6,301 bases of DNA. Source: Chitinophagales bacterium. Lineage in GTDB: Bacteria; Bacteroidota; Bacteroidia; Chitinophagales; UBA2359. Shown here in pieces: positions 6,197-6,301 of this stretch. The stretch's first letter is position 1. Every line of letters starts with the position of its first letter. Both the position numbers and the translations under genes were made by a program. The DNA lies in assembly GCA_020629335.1 (NCBI GenBank), contig JAHDDN010000320.1, positions 1 to 6,301 on the forward strand. Reading direction: 5' to 3'. Below the pieces are notes generated by a model. It did no database searches, was not told the DNA's origin, and saw only the letters and a list, made by a program, of their open reading frames with translations.

Positions 6197-6230
6197 GTAG
6201 GGGCGCACCTATTGTGTGCGCCCTTTGGCC
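6197..6230 (+). repeat. GTAGGGG-type palindromic intergenic repeat, copy 3
   Basis: GTAGGGGCGCACC runs into a hairpin of GGGCGCAC (6201-6208) and GTGCGCCC (6216-6223) with a 7-base loop, then TTTGGCC and an A run. The minus-strand unit 6150-6117 has the same 34-base length and order: GTAGGGGC, ACCT, GTGTG, GCCC, GGCC, then A run and TAA. The two are diverged copies in inverted orientation. This copy ends 18 bases before the next start codon, so it lies in the leader or promoter region of that gene. Confidence 0.65.
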
Positions 6231-6248
6231 AAAAAATAATAATTAGGA

Positions 6249-6301
6249 ATGACAAAATTTGAGAATAGTCTTGACTTTGCTCGGAAAATGGATGAGCAGG
6301 A
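6249..6301 (+). CDS. kynU: Kynureninase, N-terminal fragment (runs off the window)
   Basis: Only the first 17 codons are present, reading MTKFENSLDFARKMDEQ, and the frame is open to the window edge. The pattern FENSLDFARKMDEQ followed by an acidic residue resembles the N-terminus of Bacteroidota kynureninases, which cleave kynurenine or 3-hydroxykynurenine to (3-hydroxy)anthranilate and alanine with pyridoxal phosphate. That memory match and the upstream semialdehyde dehydrogenase are the only evidence; no catalytic residue is within the window. AGGA directly abuts the ATG at 6249, too close to serve as a normal Shine-Dalgarno site. It follows the dehydrogenase after a 342-base gap filled with hairpin repeats, so it may have its own promoter. 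Confidence 0.65.
   Translation, partial: MTKFENSLDFARKMDEQ

Noticed and set aside
5907..6248. CRISPR array or insertion sequence
   Set aside because: The repeat units differ in sequence and orientation with no regular spacers, and there is no transposase frame between the inverted repeats.
6055..6255. Minus-strand frame of 66 codons in the repeat-rich gap
   Set aside because: It is a translation of the palindromes and runs of A/T; it overlaps the kynU start and resembles no protein.

Overview
The window reads as chromosomal DNA from a member of the Bacteroidota, possibly near the Saprospiraceae/Lewinella group. That placement is inferred from protein flavour, AT-rich spacers of moderate-to-low GC, starts without clear Shine-Dalgarno sequences, one good match to the Bacteroidota TTG / TAnnTTTG promoter type, and tryptophan-catabolism genes like those of marine Bacteroidota. 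No database search was possible.

Left half (133-3155, minus strand): a tight three-gene unit. Read in its own direction it runs: a divergent Nramp-fold transporter, a GT4-type glycosyltransferase that begins about 30 bases after the transporter stop, and a complete sedoheptulose-7-phosphate isomerase (gmhA) 7 bases further on. The last two suit a heptose-containing surface glycan. The transporter lacks the classical Nramp metal-binding residues, so its substrate is open.

Middle (3240-4334): a short-chain dehydrogenase-like protein on the plus strand is divergent from the transporter across an 84-base AT-rich spacer. Its catalytic Tyr and Lys are replaced by Ser and Arg. It converges on a small two-helix membrane protein of the PLDc_N type on the minus strand.

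Right half (4410-6301, plus strand): a complete aldehyde dehydrogenase resembling 2-aminomuconate / 2-hydroxymuconate semialdehyde dehydrogenases. After a 342-base gap comes the first 17 codons of what looks like kynureninase. Together they point to the kynurenine route of tryptophan degradation, with further pathway genes expected beyond the window. The SDR may belong to the same neighbourhood.

The 342-base gap is the least ordinary stretch. It is more GC-rich than the genes and consists almost entirely of potential secondary structure: a perfect 10-base-arm palindrome, a nested multi-stem element of about 100 bases, a perfect 24-base-arm inverted repeat, and a further hairpin. Three of the units share a GTAGGG-plus-palindrome design, one of them on the opposite strand. 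I read it as a cluster of intergenic repeats lying inside or just upstream of a catabolic transcript. No CRISPR array, tRNA, rRNA, transposase or complete mobile element is visible.
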